Below are positions 13,909-21,799 of a stretch of 64,000 nt of DNA, one piece after another (position 1 is the stretch's first letter; the number at the start of each line of letters is the position of its first letter). The stretch lies in NCBI GenBank assembly GCA_965198995.1, contig CBDAQG010000002.1:2666001-2730000 (forward strand), read 5' to 3'. The notes beneath the pieces were generated by a model that did not search any database, was not told the DNA's origin, and saw only the letters and a list, made by a program, of their open reading frames with translations. The position numbers and the translations under genes are program-made. This stretch comes from CAXMMR01 sp965198995 (GTDB lineage: Bacteria > Pseudomonadota > Alphaproteobacteria > Acetobacterales > Acetobacteraceae).

Positions 13909-16062
13909 CTACTCGGCGGCCTCTTCGCGCGGCCGGCCGCCGCCCTTCGGACCGACGCGCTCGGAGATGTCCTCGCCGGTCTCCTGGTCGACGACGCGCA
14001 TCGAGAGCTTGACCTTGCCGCGGTCGTCAAACCCCATGACCTTGACCCGCACCGACTGGCCGACCGAGACCACGTCGGCGGTCTTGTTGACCCGGCCCTG
14101 GGTCAGCTCGCTGATGTGCACCAGGCCGTCGCGCGAGCCGAGGAAGTTGACGAAGGCGCCGAAATCGGCGGTCTTCACCACCTTGCCGAGGTAGATCACG
14201 CCCATCTCGGGCTCGGCGACGATGCCGCGGATGCGGTCGAGCGCCTTCTGCGTCGCCTCCTCGCTGGTGGACGCGATCTTGATCGTGCCGTCGTCCTCGA
14301 TGTCGACCTTCGCACCCGAATACTCGACGATCTCGCGGATCACCTTGCCGCCGGTGCCGATAACCTCGCGGATCTTGTCCTTCGGCACGTTGATCACCGT
14401 GATCCGCGGCGCCGTGGCGGCCACGCCGCCGCGGGCGCCGGTGAGCGCCTTGGCCATCTCGCCGAGGATGTGCAGCCGGCCGTCACGCGCCTGCTCGAGC
14501 GCCACCCGCATGATCTCGGCGGTGATCGAGGTGATCTTGATGTCCATCTGCAACGCGGTGATGCCAGTCTCGGTGCCGGCCACCTTGAAGTCCATGTCGC
14601 CCAGATGGTCCTCGTCGCCGAGGATGTCGGACAGCACGGCGAAGCCGCGCTCCTCCTTGATCAGGCCCATGGCGATGCCGGCCACCGGCCTCTCCATCGG
14701 CGCGCCGGCGTCCATCAGCGCGAGCGAGCAGCCGCAGACGGTCGCCATCGAGGACGAGCCGTTGCTCTCCAGGATCTCGGAGACGAGGCGGACGGTGTAG
14801 GGGAACTTGTCCTTACCCGGCAGCAGCGGGCGCAGCGCGCGCCAGGCGAGCTTGCCGTGGCCAATCTCGCGCCGCCCCGGGCTGCCCATGCGGCCCGCCT
14901 CGCCGACCGAGAACGGCGGGAAGTTGTAGTGCAGCAGGAAGTTGGCGCGGCTCTCGCCCTCCAGGCTGTCGATGATCTGCTCGTCGGACGCGGTGCCCAG
15001 CGTCGCCACGCACAGCGCCTGGGTTTCGCCGCGGGTGAACAAGGCGGAGCCATGCGCGCGCGGCAGCACGCCGACCTCGGCGACGATCGGGCGCACCGTC
15101 TTGGTGTCGCGGCCGTCGATGCGCAGGCCGGTTTCCAGGATCGCGTTGCGGACGATGTCCGCCTCGAGCTCCTTGAACAGCGGCTTGGCCTTGTCGGCGG
15201 CGTGCCCCTCGGCCACCAGCGTCTCGGTCGCCGCCTTCTTGGCCGCGCCGACGCGCTCGTAGCGCGCCTGCTTGACGCGCTCCTGATAGGCCTCGGCGAT
15301 CGGACCGCGGGCGAGCTCGTCGATGCGGTGCTTGAGCTTGGCCTGCTCCTCGGACGGCTCGGCGAGCGCCCAGGGCTCCTTGGCCGCGTGCTCGGCGAGC
15401 TCGATGATCGCCTGGATCACCGTCTGGAAGTGCTCATGGCCGAAGGTCACGGCGCCGAGCATGGTCGCCTCGTCGAGCTCGCGGGCTTCGCTCTCGACCA
15501 TCAGCACGCCATCCTGGGTGCCGGCGACGACGAGGTCCAAAATCGCGCCCTTCATCTGCGACGTGGTCGGGTTCAGCACGTAGGCGCCCTCGGCGAAGCC
15601 CACGCGGGCGGCCGCGACCGGGCCGAAGAACGGGATGCCGGACAGGGTGAGGGCGGCCGAGCAGCCGACCAGGGCGACGATGTCAGGGTCGTTCTCCATG
15701 TCGTGGCTGAGCACGGTGGCGACCACCTGGACCTCATGGCGGAAGCCCTCGGGGAACAGCGGCCGGATCGGCCGGTCGATCAGGCGGCTGACCAACACCT
15801 CCTTCTCGCTCGGGCGGCCTTCGCGCTTGAAGAAGCCGCCGGGGATTTTACCGGCGGCGTAGGTCTTCTCCTGGTAGTTGACGGTGAGCGGGAAGAAGTC
15901 CTGCCCGGGCTTGGTCGTGCGCACGCCGACGGCGGTGCACAGCACGATCGTCTCGCCGTAGCTGACCAGCACCGCGCCGTCGGCCTGGCGCGCCATCTTG
16001 CCGGTCTCAAGGACGAGCTTGCGCCCACCCCAGTCGAGCTCCTTGCGGAAGTGATTAAACAT
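13909..16062 (-). CDS. pnp: Polyribonucleotide nucleotidyltransferase (PNPase)
   Basis: 717 residues. It is a phosphorolytic 3'-5' exoribonuclease of the RNA degradosome. Order of domains: two RNase PH-like domains separated by a helical domain (first core with FNHFRKELDWGGRKLVLETG; second with GSSSMATVCGCSLALMDAG), a KH domain (IREVIGTGGKVIREIVEYSG, about residue 560) and a C-terminal S1 domain (GKVVKTADFGAFVNFLGSRDG). The start ATG at 16062 is preceded by AAGGATGG. It follows rpsO in the conserved rpsO-pnp order, separated by a paired hairpin element. In E. coli pnp controls its own mRNA from such a leader; here that is only inference. Confidence 0.97.
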   Translation of the reverse strand: MFNHFRKELDWGGRKLVLETGKMARQADGAVLVSYGETIVLCTAVGVRTTKPGQDFFPLTVNYQEKTYAAGKIPGGFFKREGRPSEKEVLVSRLIDRPIRPLFPEGFRHEVQVVATVLSHDMENDPDIVALVGCSAALTLSGIPFFGPVAAARVGFAEGAYVLNPTTSQMKGAILDLVVAGTQDGVLMVESEARELDEATMLGAVTFGHEHFQTVIQAIIELAEHAAKEPWALAEPSEEQAKLKHRIDELARGPIAEAYQERVKQARYERVGAAKKAATETLVAEGHAADKAKPLFKELEADIVRNAILETGLRIDGRDTKTVRPIVAEVGVLPRAHGSALFTRGETQALCVATLGTASDEQIIDSLEGESRANFLLHYNFPPFSVGEAGRMGSPGRREIGHGKLAWRALRPLLPGKDKFPYTVRLVSEILESNGSSSMATVCGCSLALMDAGAPMERPVAGIAMGLIKEERGFAVLSDILGDEDHLGDMDFKVAGTETGITALQMDIKITSITAEIMRVALEQARDGRLHILGEMAKALTGARGGVAATAPRITVINVPKDKIREVIGTGGKVIREIVEYSGAKVDIEDDGTIKIASTSEEATQKALDRIRGIVAEPEMGVIYLGKVVKTADFGAFVNFLGSRDGLVHISELTQGRVNKTADVVSVGQSVRVKVMGFDDRGKVKLSMRVVDQETGEDISERVGPKGGGRPREEAAE

Positions 16063-16149
16063 CTGGAACCATCCTTCTTTGTCGACGGGACGGCGTCTCG
16101 GACTGCATGGGCGAGGGATTTCGTCCATGTGGCCGGAGACGCCGGCAGC

Positions 16150-16292
16150 AAGGCCAAGGCTTTGCCCTGGACCCACCAAAGGCCGGCGGCCTTTGGAAAC
16201 CATTTACTTACGGAATCGGGTCCCAAGGGCCGCCGGCCCCCGTGCGCAGCACGCTAGCGCGTGACGCGGGTCAAGGGCAGAGCCCTTGCCTT
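16150..16292 (+). repeat. Inverted pair of degenerate module-A elements between rpsO and pnp
   Basis: A forward copy (AAGGCCAAGGC, GCCCTGGACCC, AAAGGCCGGCGGCCTTTGG) runs 16150-16200. A reversed copy (GGGTCCCAAGGGCC, then GGGTCAAGGGCAG and AGCCCTTGCCTT) runs 16218-16292. The second copy is interrupted by about 35 bp of GC-rich palindromic DNA around GCAGCACGCTAGCGCGTG. It fills the rpsO-pnp intergenic space. Confidence 0.65.
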
Positions 16293-16296
16293 CCTC

Positions 16297-16566
16297 CTAT
16301 CGGCGCAGCCCCAGCCTGCCGATGAGGGCCGTATACCGACCGCTATCCTTGCCCTTGAGGTAATCCAGTAGCCGCCGGCGGCGACCCACCATCATCAGCA
16401 GCCCGCGGCGCGAGTGGAAGTCTTTCGCGTGCGTCTTGAGGTGCTCGGTGAGGTTGCCGATGCGCTCGGAGAGCAGGGCGACCTGAACCTCCGGGCTGCC
16501 GGTGTCCGTGGCGGCGGTGGCATAGTCGGTGATGAGCGTCGTGCGACGCTCCGCAGTGATCGACAT
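16297..16566 (-). CDS. rpsO: 30S ribosomal protein S15
   Basis: 89 residues, exactly the usual size. MSITAERRTTLITDYATAATDTGSPEVQVALL, HLKTHAKDFHSRRGLLMMVGRRRRLLDYL and YTALIGRLGLRR are the classic S15 sequence blocks. S15 is a primary 16S-binding protein at the central-domain three-way junction. It lies 21 bp after truB in the direction of transcription and precedes pnp. Confidence 0.98.
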   Translation of the reverse strand: MSITAERRTTLITDYATAATDTGSPEVQVALLSERIGNLTEHLKTHAKDFHSRRGLLMMVGRRRRLLDYLKGKDSGRYTALIGRLGLRR

Positions 16567-16587
16567 CGTGATGCTCCGGTCGCGAGG

Positions 16588-17505
16588 TTACAGAATGCGC
16601 TGCGACCTGATCATCCCGTCCTCAAGACGGCACAGGCCAACGACGCGCTTCCCCGCCATGGCGCGAACGATCCCGTCGCACGGGGCGGTCGCTGGAGCGT
16701 GGCCGTCGAGCTCGGACAGGCTGAGAGCTTGTCCGTTCGCGAGGCTTTTGGCCTCCGTCTCCGTCAGGGCGAGCGCCGGGATGTCGGCCAGCGCGGTCAG
16801 GACGGGCAGCAGGAGGTCCGGGGAAGTGGGCGGGGTATCCTCCGCGCGGGTCAGCTTGTCCAGTGAAATCGCCTGGGCGGCATGGAACGGCCCGACGCGC
16901 AACCGGCGCAACGCCGTGATGTGACCGAGCGTGCCGCAGGCCACCGCCACGTCGCGGGCGAGCGCGCGCATGTAGACGCCCTTGCCGGACTGCACCTCGA
17001 ACACGGCGTGATCGGCGTCCGGGCGCTCGACCAGCTCGAAGCGGTCGATGCGGGCCGGCCGCGGCGGCAGCACTACCGCCCTGCCCTGCCGCGCCATGTC
17101 GTAGGAGCGCTCGCCGGCGACCTTCAGGGCGGAGAAGGCGGGCGGCACCTGCATGATCTCGCCGGTGAGCGCCGGCAGGGCGGCACAGAGCGCGGCGTCG
17201 GTCGGGCGGATATCGGAGCAGCCGGTGACCTGGCCGTCGGCATCGTCGGTGTCTCGGCTTTCGCCGAGGCGCAGCGTGAAGCAGTAGACCTTGGTGCCGT
17301 CCATGACATACGGCACGGTCTTGGTGGCGGCGCCGAAGGCGATCGGCAGGACGCCGGTGGCGAGCGGATCCAGCGTGCCGCCATGCCCGGCCTTTTGCGC
17401 GTCAAAGGCGCGGCGGACGCGGTTGACCACCGTAGTGCTGGTGAGACCGGAGGGCTTGTCGACGATCAGCCAGCCGTCCAGCGGCAAGCCTCTTTTGCGG
17501 CGCAT
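16588..17505 (-). CDS. truB: tRNA pseudouridine(55) synthase
   Basis: 305 residues. GWLIVDKPSGLTSTTVVNRVRR and GHGGTLDPLATGVLP, with the catalytic Asp46, identify TruB. It makes pseudouridine 55 in the T-loop of elongator tRNAs. YMRALARDVAVACGTLGHI and a PUA-like C-terminal segment complete the fold. It lies between rbfA and rpsO, as in most proteobacteria. An inverted pair of AT-rich palindromes separates it from rbfA. Confidence 0.97.
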   Translation of the reverse strand: MRRKRGLPLDGWLIVDKPSGLTSTTVVNRVRRAFDAQKAGHGGTLDPLATGVLPIAFGAATKTVPYVMDGTKVYCFTLRLGESRDTDDADGQVTGCSDIRPTDAALCAALPALTGEIMQVPPAFSALKVAGERSYDMARQGRAVVLPPRPARIDRFELVERPDADHAVFEVQSGKGVYMRALARDVAVACGTLGHITALRRLRVGPFHAAQAISLDKLTRAEDTPPTSPDLLLPVLTALADIPALALTETEAKSLANGQALSLSELDGHAPATAPCDGIVRAMAGKRVVGLCRLEDGMIRSQRIL

Positions 17506-17526
17506 CGAGATTTCCAGGTAGAAAGC

Positions 17527-17623
17527 GCTTCTTTCTTGAAAGAAAGAAGCAAAGAACTTTTTAGCCGCTGTCGCGCCTCTAATCGGGCAAAAGTTTTTTG
17601 GTTCTTTTTTTCAAAAAAGAACC
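17527..17623. repeat. Inverted pair of AT-rich palindromic repeats (family C), copies 2 and 3
   Basis: Copy 2 is the perfect palindrome GCTTCTTTCTT-GA-AAGAAAGAAGC (17527-17550) followed by AAAGAACTTTTT. Copy 3 is GGTTCTTTTTTTC-AAAAAAGAACC (17600-17623), preceded by GCAAAAGTTTTTT and so in the opposite orientation. They flank 35 bp between rbfA and truB and end 7 bp from the rbfA stop. Confidence 0.75.
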
Positions 17624-17629
17624 GCTTGC

Positions 17630-18025
17630 TTACTCTTCCTTGCCCAGGTCCCGCGCGACCTCGGGCCGGTGCAGCAGCTGGTCGATATGCATCGCGTAAT
17701 CGAGCGCCGTGTCCGGTTGGAACGTCACGTCCGGTGCGACGCGCAGGCGGCGGGTTTCGTGGGCGAGCTGTGAGCGGATGTAAGGCGAGGCGCGCTTCAG
17801 CGCCGGCAGCAGGGCCGCAACATCGGTGCGGCCAAGGCGGGCGATAAAGGCGGTGGCGTGCTTAAGGTCGGGACTGATGCGCACCTCGGTGACCGTGAGG
17901 TGCACGCCGGCGAGCTCCGGGTCGCGGAACTCGGCGCGGGTGAACAGGGCGGACAGCACGTGCCGAATTTCCTCGGCGACGCGCAACTGCCGCTGCGTCG
18001 GCGCCTTGGCAGGTGCCTTGGCCAT
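17630..18025 (-). CDS. rbfA: Ribosome-binding factor A
   Basis: 131 residues. RQLRVAEEIRHVLSALFTRAEFRDPEL, VTEVRISPDLKHATAFIARLG and RVAPDVTFQPDTALDYAMHIDQLL are characteristic. RbfA helps 16S 5'-end maturation and late 30S assembly. Its ATG overlaps the stop of a small coiled-coil gene (TGATG), which separates it from infB. Confidence 0.96.
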   Translation of the reverse strand: MAKAPAKAPTQRQLRVAEEIRHVLSALFTRAEFRDPELAGVHLTVTEVRISPDLKHATAFIARLGRTDVAALLPALKRASPYIRSQLAHETRRLRVAPDVTFQPDTALDYAMHIDQLLHRPEVARDLGKEE

Positions 18026-18321
18026 CAGTGCTCGCCAAGGTCGCGCATGCGCGCCTCGAGCGTCCGCACCTTTGCCACGAGCGTCATCAGCATGTCGTGC
18101 GTGTTGCGCTGCTCGCCACGCAAGTTCTCCAGCCGCTCGTAACCGTTCCGGCTACTGCCGAGCGCCAGATTCACGTCTTCTCGTAGCTCGCCGAGACGGT
18201 CCTGCAGCCGGTCCATACGCGCCATCAGGTCCACGCGCAGCCCCGTCAGAGACTCGCCCAGGCCGACGACCGTTCGACCTAAGCCGGCGATCGCCTCCAG
18301 CACCTCCGCATTATCCGCCAC
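18025..18321 (-). CDS. Small coiled-coil protein inserted between infB and rbfA
   Basis: 98 residues, almost entirely helical, with heptad-like spacing of Leu, Val and Met (LRVDLMARMDRLQDRLGELREDV and, later, MLMTLVAKVRTLEARMRDL). No cysteine, no signal, no membrane segment. It starts 11 bp after infB and its stop overlaps the rbfA start, so it is translated as part of the operon. No known family recognised. An equivalent gene is not part of the standard infB-rbfA-truB order. It might be a small oligomeric scaffold; function unknown. Confidence 0.7.
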   Translation of the reverse strand: MADNAEVLEAIAGLGRTVVGLGESLTGLRVDLMARMDRLQDRLGELREDVNLALGSSRNGYERLENLRGEQRNTHDMLMTLVAKVRTLEARMRDLGEH

Positions 18322-18332
18322 CGCTCAGCTCC

Positions 18333-21023
18333 TCATGCGGGGATCAGCTCCGGCTCGTAGCACTCGACGATGTCCGCCTCACGCAGATCCTCGAAGCCGG
18401 CGAACGACAGGCCGCACTCGTAGCCGCGGGCAACCTCGCGCACGTCGTCCTTGAAGCGCTTGAGCTGGCTCAGCTCGCCCTGGTGGATCACCACGCCCTC
18501 GCGCAGCAGGCGAACGCCGCAGCCGCGCTTGACCAGGCCCTCCGTGATCATGCAGCCGGCGACCTTGCCGGACTTGGTGATGTCGAACACCTTGCGGATC
18601 TCGGCATAGCCCAGGAAGCGCTCGCGATACTTCGGCGAGATCTTGCCCTTGACGAGCGCCGCGATGTCGTCCGCCACCTGGTAGATGATGGAGTAGTAGC
18701 GGATCTCGACGCCGTCCCGCGTCGCCAGCTCCCGCGCCTGGCTGGTGGCGCGCACGTTGAAGCCGATCAGCATCGCGTTGGAGGCTTTGGCCAGCTGCAC
18801 GTCGCTCTCGGTGATCTGCCCGACGCCCGACATCAGCACCCGCACGCCGACCTCCTCGTGGGCGAGCTTGGTCACGGTGGCGGTGATCGCCTCCGACGAG
18901 CCCTGCACGTCGGCCTTGATCAACACCGCGACCTCCTTCTGCGCGCCGGCGGCGAAGCGGGCGAGCATCTGGTCGAGCGTGCCACGCGCCGCGGTCGCCG
19001 AGGTCGCGTTGCGGTCGCGGATCTTGCGCTGGCGGAACTCGCTGATCTCGCGCGCCCGGGTCTCGTTCTCGACGACGACGAACGGCTCGCCCGCCGACGG
19101 CACGCCGGCGAGCCCCAGGATCTCCACCGGCTGGGACGGCTCGGCCAGCTTGATGGCGCGCGACTTGTCGTCGAGCATGGCGCGCACCCGGCCCCACTCG
19201 GCGCCGGCGACGACGATGTCGCCCTGGCGGAGCGAGCCCTTCTGCACCAGCACGGTGGCGACCGGCCCGCGGCCGCGATCAAGCCGGCTCTCGATCACCG
19301 AGCCCTCGGCGTTGCGCTCCGGGTTGGCGCGCAGGTCGAGGATCTCGGCCTGCAGCATGATCGCCTCCTCGAGCTTGTCGAGCCCGGTGCGCTTGGTCGC
19401 CGACACCTCGACGTCCTGCGTCTCGCCGCCCAGCTCCTCGACGACGATCTCGTGCTGCAGCAGCTCCTGGCGCACCCGGTTGGCGTTGGCGTCCGCCTTG
19501 TCGGACTTGTTGATGGCGATGATCATCGGCGCGCCGGCGGCTTTCGCGTGCGAGATCGCCTCGATCGTCTGCGGCATCACGCCGTCATCGGCGGCCACCA
19601 CCAGGATCACGATGTCGGTCACCGAGGCGCCGCGGGCGCGCATGGAGGTGAACGCCTCGTGGCCCGGCGTGTCGATGAAGGTGATGCGGTTGCCGGCCGC
19701 GGTCAGCACCTGGTAGGCGCCGATGTGCTGGGTGATGCCGCCCGCCTCGCCGCCGGCGACGTCGGTGGCGCGCAGCGCGTCGAGCAGCGACGTCTTGCCG
19801 TGGTCGACATGGCCCATGATCGTCACCACCGGGGCGCGCGTCACCCGGTCGGTGTCGACGTCGGTGCTGCCCTCGATGCCGAACTCAACGTCGTTCTCGC
19901 TGACCCGCCGGGCGCGGTGGCCGAACTCCTGGATCACCAGCTCGGCGGTGTCGGCGTCGAGCGTCTGGGTGATGGTCGCCATCACGCCAAGCTTCATCAG
20001 CGTCTTGATCACCTCGGGGCCGCGCGCCGCCATGCGGTTGGCGAGCTCCTGCACGGTGATCGCGTCGGGCAGCACGACGTCGCGCACGACGCGCACCTGG
20101 TCCGAGCGCAGCCGCTCGAGTTCGGCCTGGCGGCGCTCGCGTTCGCGCTGGCGGCGCACGGAGGCCATCGAGCGGGACTTGTCGTCGTCACCCTCGATCG
20201 CCGCCTGCACGTCGATGCGGCCGGTGCGGCGCTGCTCGCCAAGCACCTTCTTGACCGCGGGCACCGGCGCCTTGCGCGCGGTGATCGGCGAGCCGGGGCG
20301 GCGCGGCACCGCGCGCTCGTCGTCCTCCGGCCGGCCGGGACGCAGGCGCAGCGTCTCGGTCGGCGTCGTCGGCGCCGCCGGACGCGGGGTGACGGACCGA
20401 CGGACCTCACCGGCGGGCGCGCGGGCCTGAGCCGGCGCGCCGGCAGCATCCGCAGTCAGCGGCGTGCCGGCAGCCTCGCTCGCATCCGCGCCGGCGTCGT
20501 CGGCGCGCTCGGCAGCCTGGCGAGCGGCGGCGCTGGCGGCGGCCTCCTGGCGGGCCGTCTCCTCGGCGGCGCGACGCTCATCATCCTCGCGTCGGCGCGC
20601 CTCCTCGGCGGCGGAGAGGATGTTGATCTTCTCCTGCTCGCGCCGCTCGGCGTCGCGGCGAGCGGTGTCGCGCGCCTGCTCGGCGAGCACGCGCTGGCGG
20701 GTCTCCAGCTCGCGCTGGGTCAGCGCCCGGCCCACTCCGGTGCCGGCACCGCCTGGACGCGGGCTTGTCGGCGGGCGCGCCGGGGCGCCGGGCAGCGCCG
20801 GGCGGCCCTGCAGCGCCGTCGGCACGCCGGCCGCCTCGCTTGGCGTCGCCACCGGCGCGCCGGCGCGCTTCTTGCGCACCTCGACCTGCACAACCTTCGA
20901 ACGGCCGTGGCTGAAGCTCTGCCTGACCGAACCTGCGTCCACAGTACGCCCCAGCTCGAGCCGCCCTGCCGGTCGCAGGGAAAGCCGACCCTTGGCCGCG
21001 TCCTGATCGTTGCCTTCGCTCAT
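18333..21023 (-). CDS. infB: Translation initiation factor IF-2
   Basis: 896 residues. The N-terminal 250 residues are a charged, Ala/Arg/Glu-rich linker region with a typical IF-2 N-terminal helix around residue 105-170. The GTPase domain has G1 GHVDHGKT (404-411), G3 DTPGH (451-455) and G4 NKSD (505-508). Domains II-IV follow, ending in the fMet-tRNA-binding C2 domain (GMITEGLVKRG-like block, YECGLSFAGFEDLREAD). IF-2 positions initiator tRNA on the 30S subunit. It lies downstream of ylxR, as in most bacteria. Confidence 0.98.
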   Translation of the reverse strand: MSEGNDQDAAKGRLSLRPAGRLELGRTVDAGSVRQSFSHGRSKVVQVEVRKKRAGAPVATPSEAAGVPTALQGRPALPGAPARPPTSPRPGGAGTGVGRALTQRELETRQRVLAEQARDTARRDAERREQEKINILSAAEEARRREDDERRAAEETARQEAAASAAARQAAERADDAGADASEAAGTPLTADAAGAPAQARAPAGEVRRSVTPRPAAPTTPTETLRLRPGRPEDDERAVPRRPGSPITARKAPVPAVKKVLGEQRRTGRIDVQAAIEGDDDKSRSMASVRRQRERERRQAELERLRSDQVRVVRDVVLPDAITVQELANRMAARGPEVIKTLMKLGVMATITQTLDADTAELVIQEFGHRARRVSENDVEFGIEGSTDVDTDRVTRAPVVTIMGHVDHGKTSLLDALRATDVAGGEAGGITQHIGAYQVLTAAGNRITFIDTPGHEAFTSMRARGASVTDIVILVVAADDGVMPQTIEAISHAKAAGAPMIIAINKSDKADANANRVRQELLQHEIVVEELGGETQDVEVSATKRTGLDKLEEAIMLQAEILDLRANPERNAEGSVIESRLDRGRGPVATVLVQKGSLRQGDIVVAGAEWGRVRAMLDDKSRAIKLAEPSQPVEILGLAGVPSAGEPFVVVENETRAREISEFRQRKIRDRNATSATAARGTLDQMLARFAAGAQKEVAVLIKADVQGSSEAITATVTKLAHEEVGVRVLMSGVGQITESDVQLAKASNAMLIGFNVRATSQARELATRDGVEIRYYSIIYQVADDIAALVKGKISPKYRERFLGYAEIRKVFDITKSGKVAGCMITEGLVKRGCGVRLLREGVVIHQGELSQLKRFKDDVREVARGYECGLSFAGFEDLREADIVECYEPELIPA

Positions 21024-21159
21024 ACACCTGTCCGTTCACACCGCGCCGGCCCGATCCGGGCCGCCGCATCATCCACACACGCCGCCAAGCCCGCGGCACT
21101 CAACCCTCGGCACGTTCCGCCCAGCACCCTCGAGCGCGGTGCCCTCAAGCTCGGCACCC

Positions 21160-21720
21160 TCACGCCGCCTGGCTGATCCCGGCCAGTCGCTCCGCCTCCA
21201 CGCCAAGCCGTTCGGCCAGCCGGCCGGCGGCGATGGCGACGTGCACCACATGGTCACGACCGAAGATCGCCGCCAGCTCGGCGCTCGCCAGCGGCCGCAC
21301 CGCTGGCACGCCGCCACGCCCACTGCCCAGCAGACGCCGGCTTTCCTCGGCGCTGCCGTCGCTCGCCTCGATCACCAGGCCGGCACGCCCAAGCTGCAGC
21401 CACTCCCGCGCCCGCTCGAAGCCAGCCACTGCCTGCCCGGCGCGACGGGCCAGGCCGACGAGCTCGCCGATCCGCCGACGCAGTCCGTTGCGCAGCATGG
21501 CGTCGAGGTCGGGCGGCACGGTGACGGGGCCACGGGCGGCGCGCATGAAGGCGCCTTTGACACGCGCGTTCTCTATCACATCCCGACGCGCACTCAACCA
21601 GATTCCCCGGCCCGGCAGCGTCGCCGCAAGGTCGGGCACGATCATCCGATCGGGGCCGACGACGAAGCGCAGCATGCGCACCCGCTCGCCATGCTCGCGC
21701 GTCACCGCGCAGCGCCGCAC
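21160..21720 (-). CDS. YlxR (DUF448) RNA-binding protein with L7Ae-like C-terminal domain
   Basis: 186 residues. The YlxR signature RRCAVTREHGERVRMLRFVVGP, then PGRGIWLSARRDVIENA, is followed after about residue 85 by a ribosomal L7Ae-like fold (RIGELVGLARRAGQAVAGFE, AGLVIEASDGS, DHVVHVAI). This two-domain form is normal in alphaproteobacteria between nusA and infB. The start is taken as GTG at 21720, since no ATG, GTG or TTG occurs further upstream before the frame enters nusA. No clear ribosome binding site precedes it, so a non-standard start is possible. Confidence 0.88.
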   Translation of the reverse strand: MRRCAVTREHGERVRMLRFVVGPDRMIVPDLAATLPGRGIWLSARRDVIENARVKGAFMRAARGPVTVPPDLDAMLRNGLRRRIGELVGLARRAGQAVAGFERAREWLQLGRAGLVIEASDGSAEESRRLLGSGRGGVPAVRPLASAELAAIFGRDHVVHVAIAAGRLAERLGVEAERLAGISQAA

Positions 21721-21799
21721 CGGGCCGCTCGCCGGCGGCTCGTCCTCGTCCGCGACAGCGTCCGCCGCCGCGTCGTCGTCGAAATCGGTCGGTGGTGTC

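Noticed and set aside
13621..16257. Long open frame (878 codons) on the + strand across pnp
   Set aside because: It is antisense to pnp, low in sequence complexity (many Asp, Gly, Leu, Arg), and explained by the high GC content of the real gene on the other strand.
17826..21176. Long open frame (over 1,100 codons) on the + strand across rbfA and infB
   Set aside because: Antisense to clear infB and rbfA; His/Arg/Ala-rich with no recognisable domain. Shadow of high-GC coding DNA.
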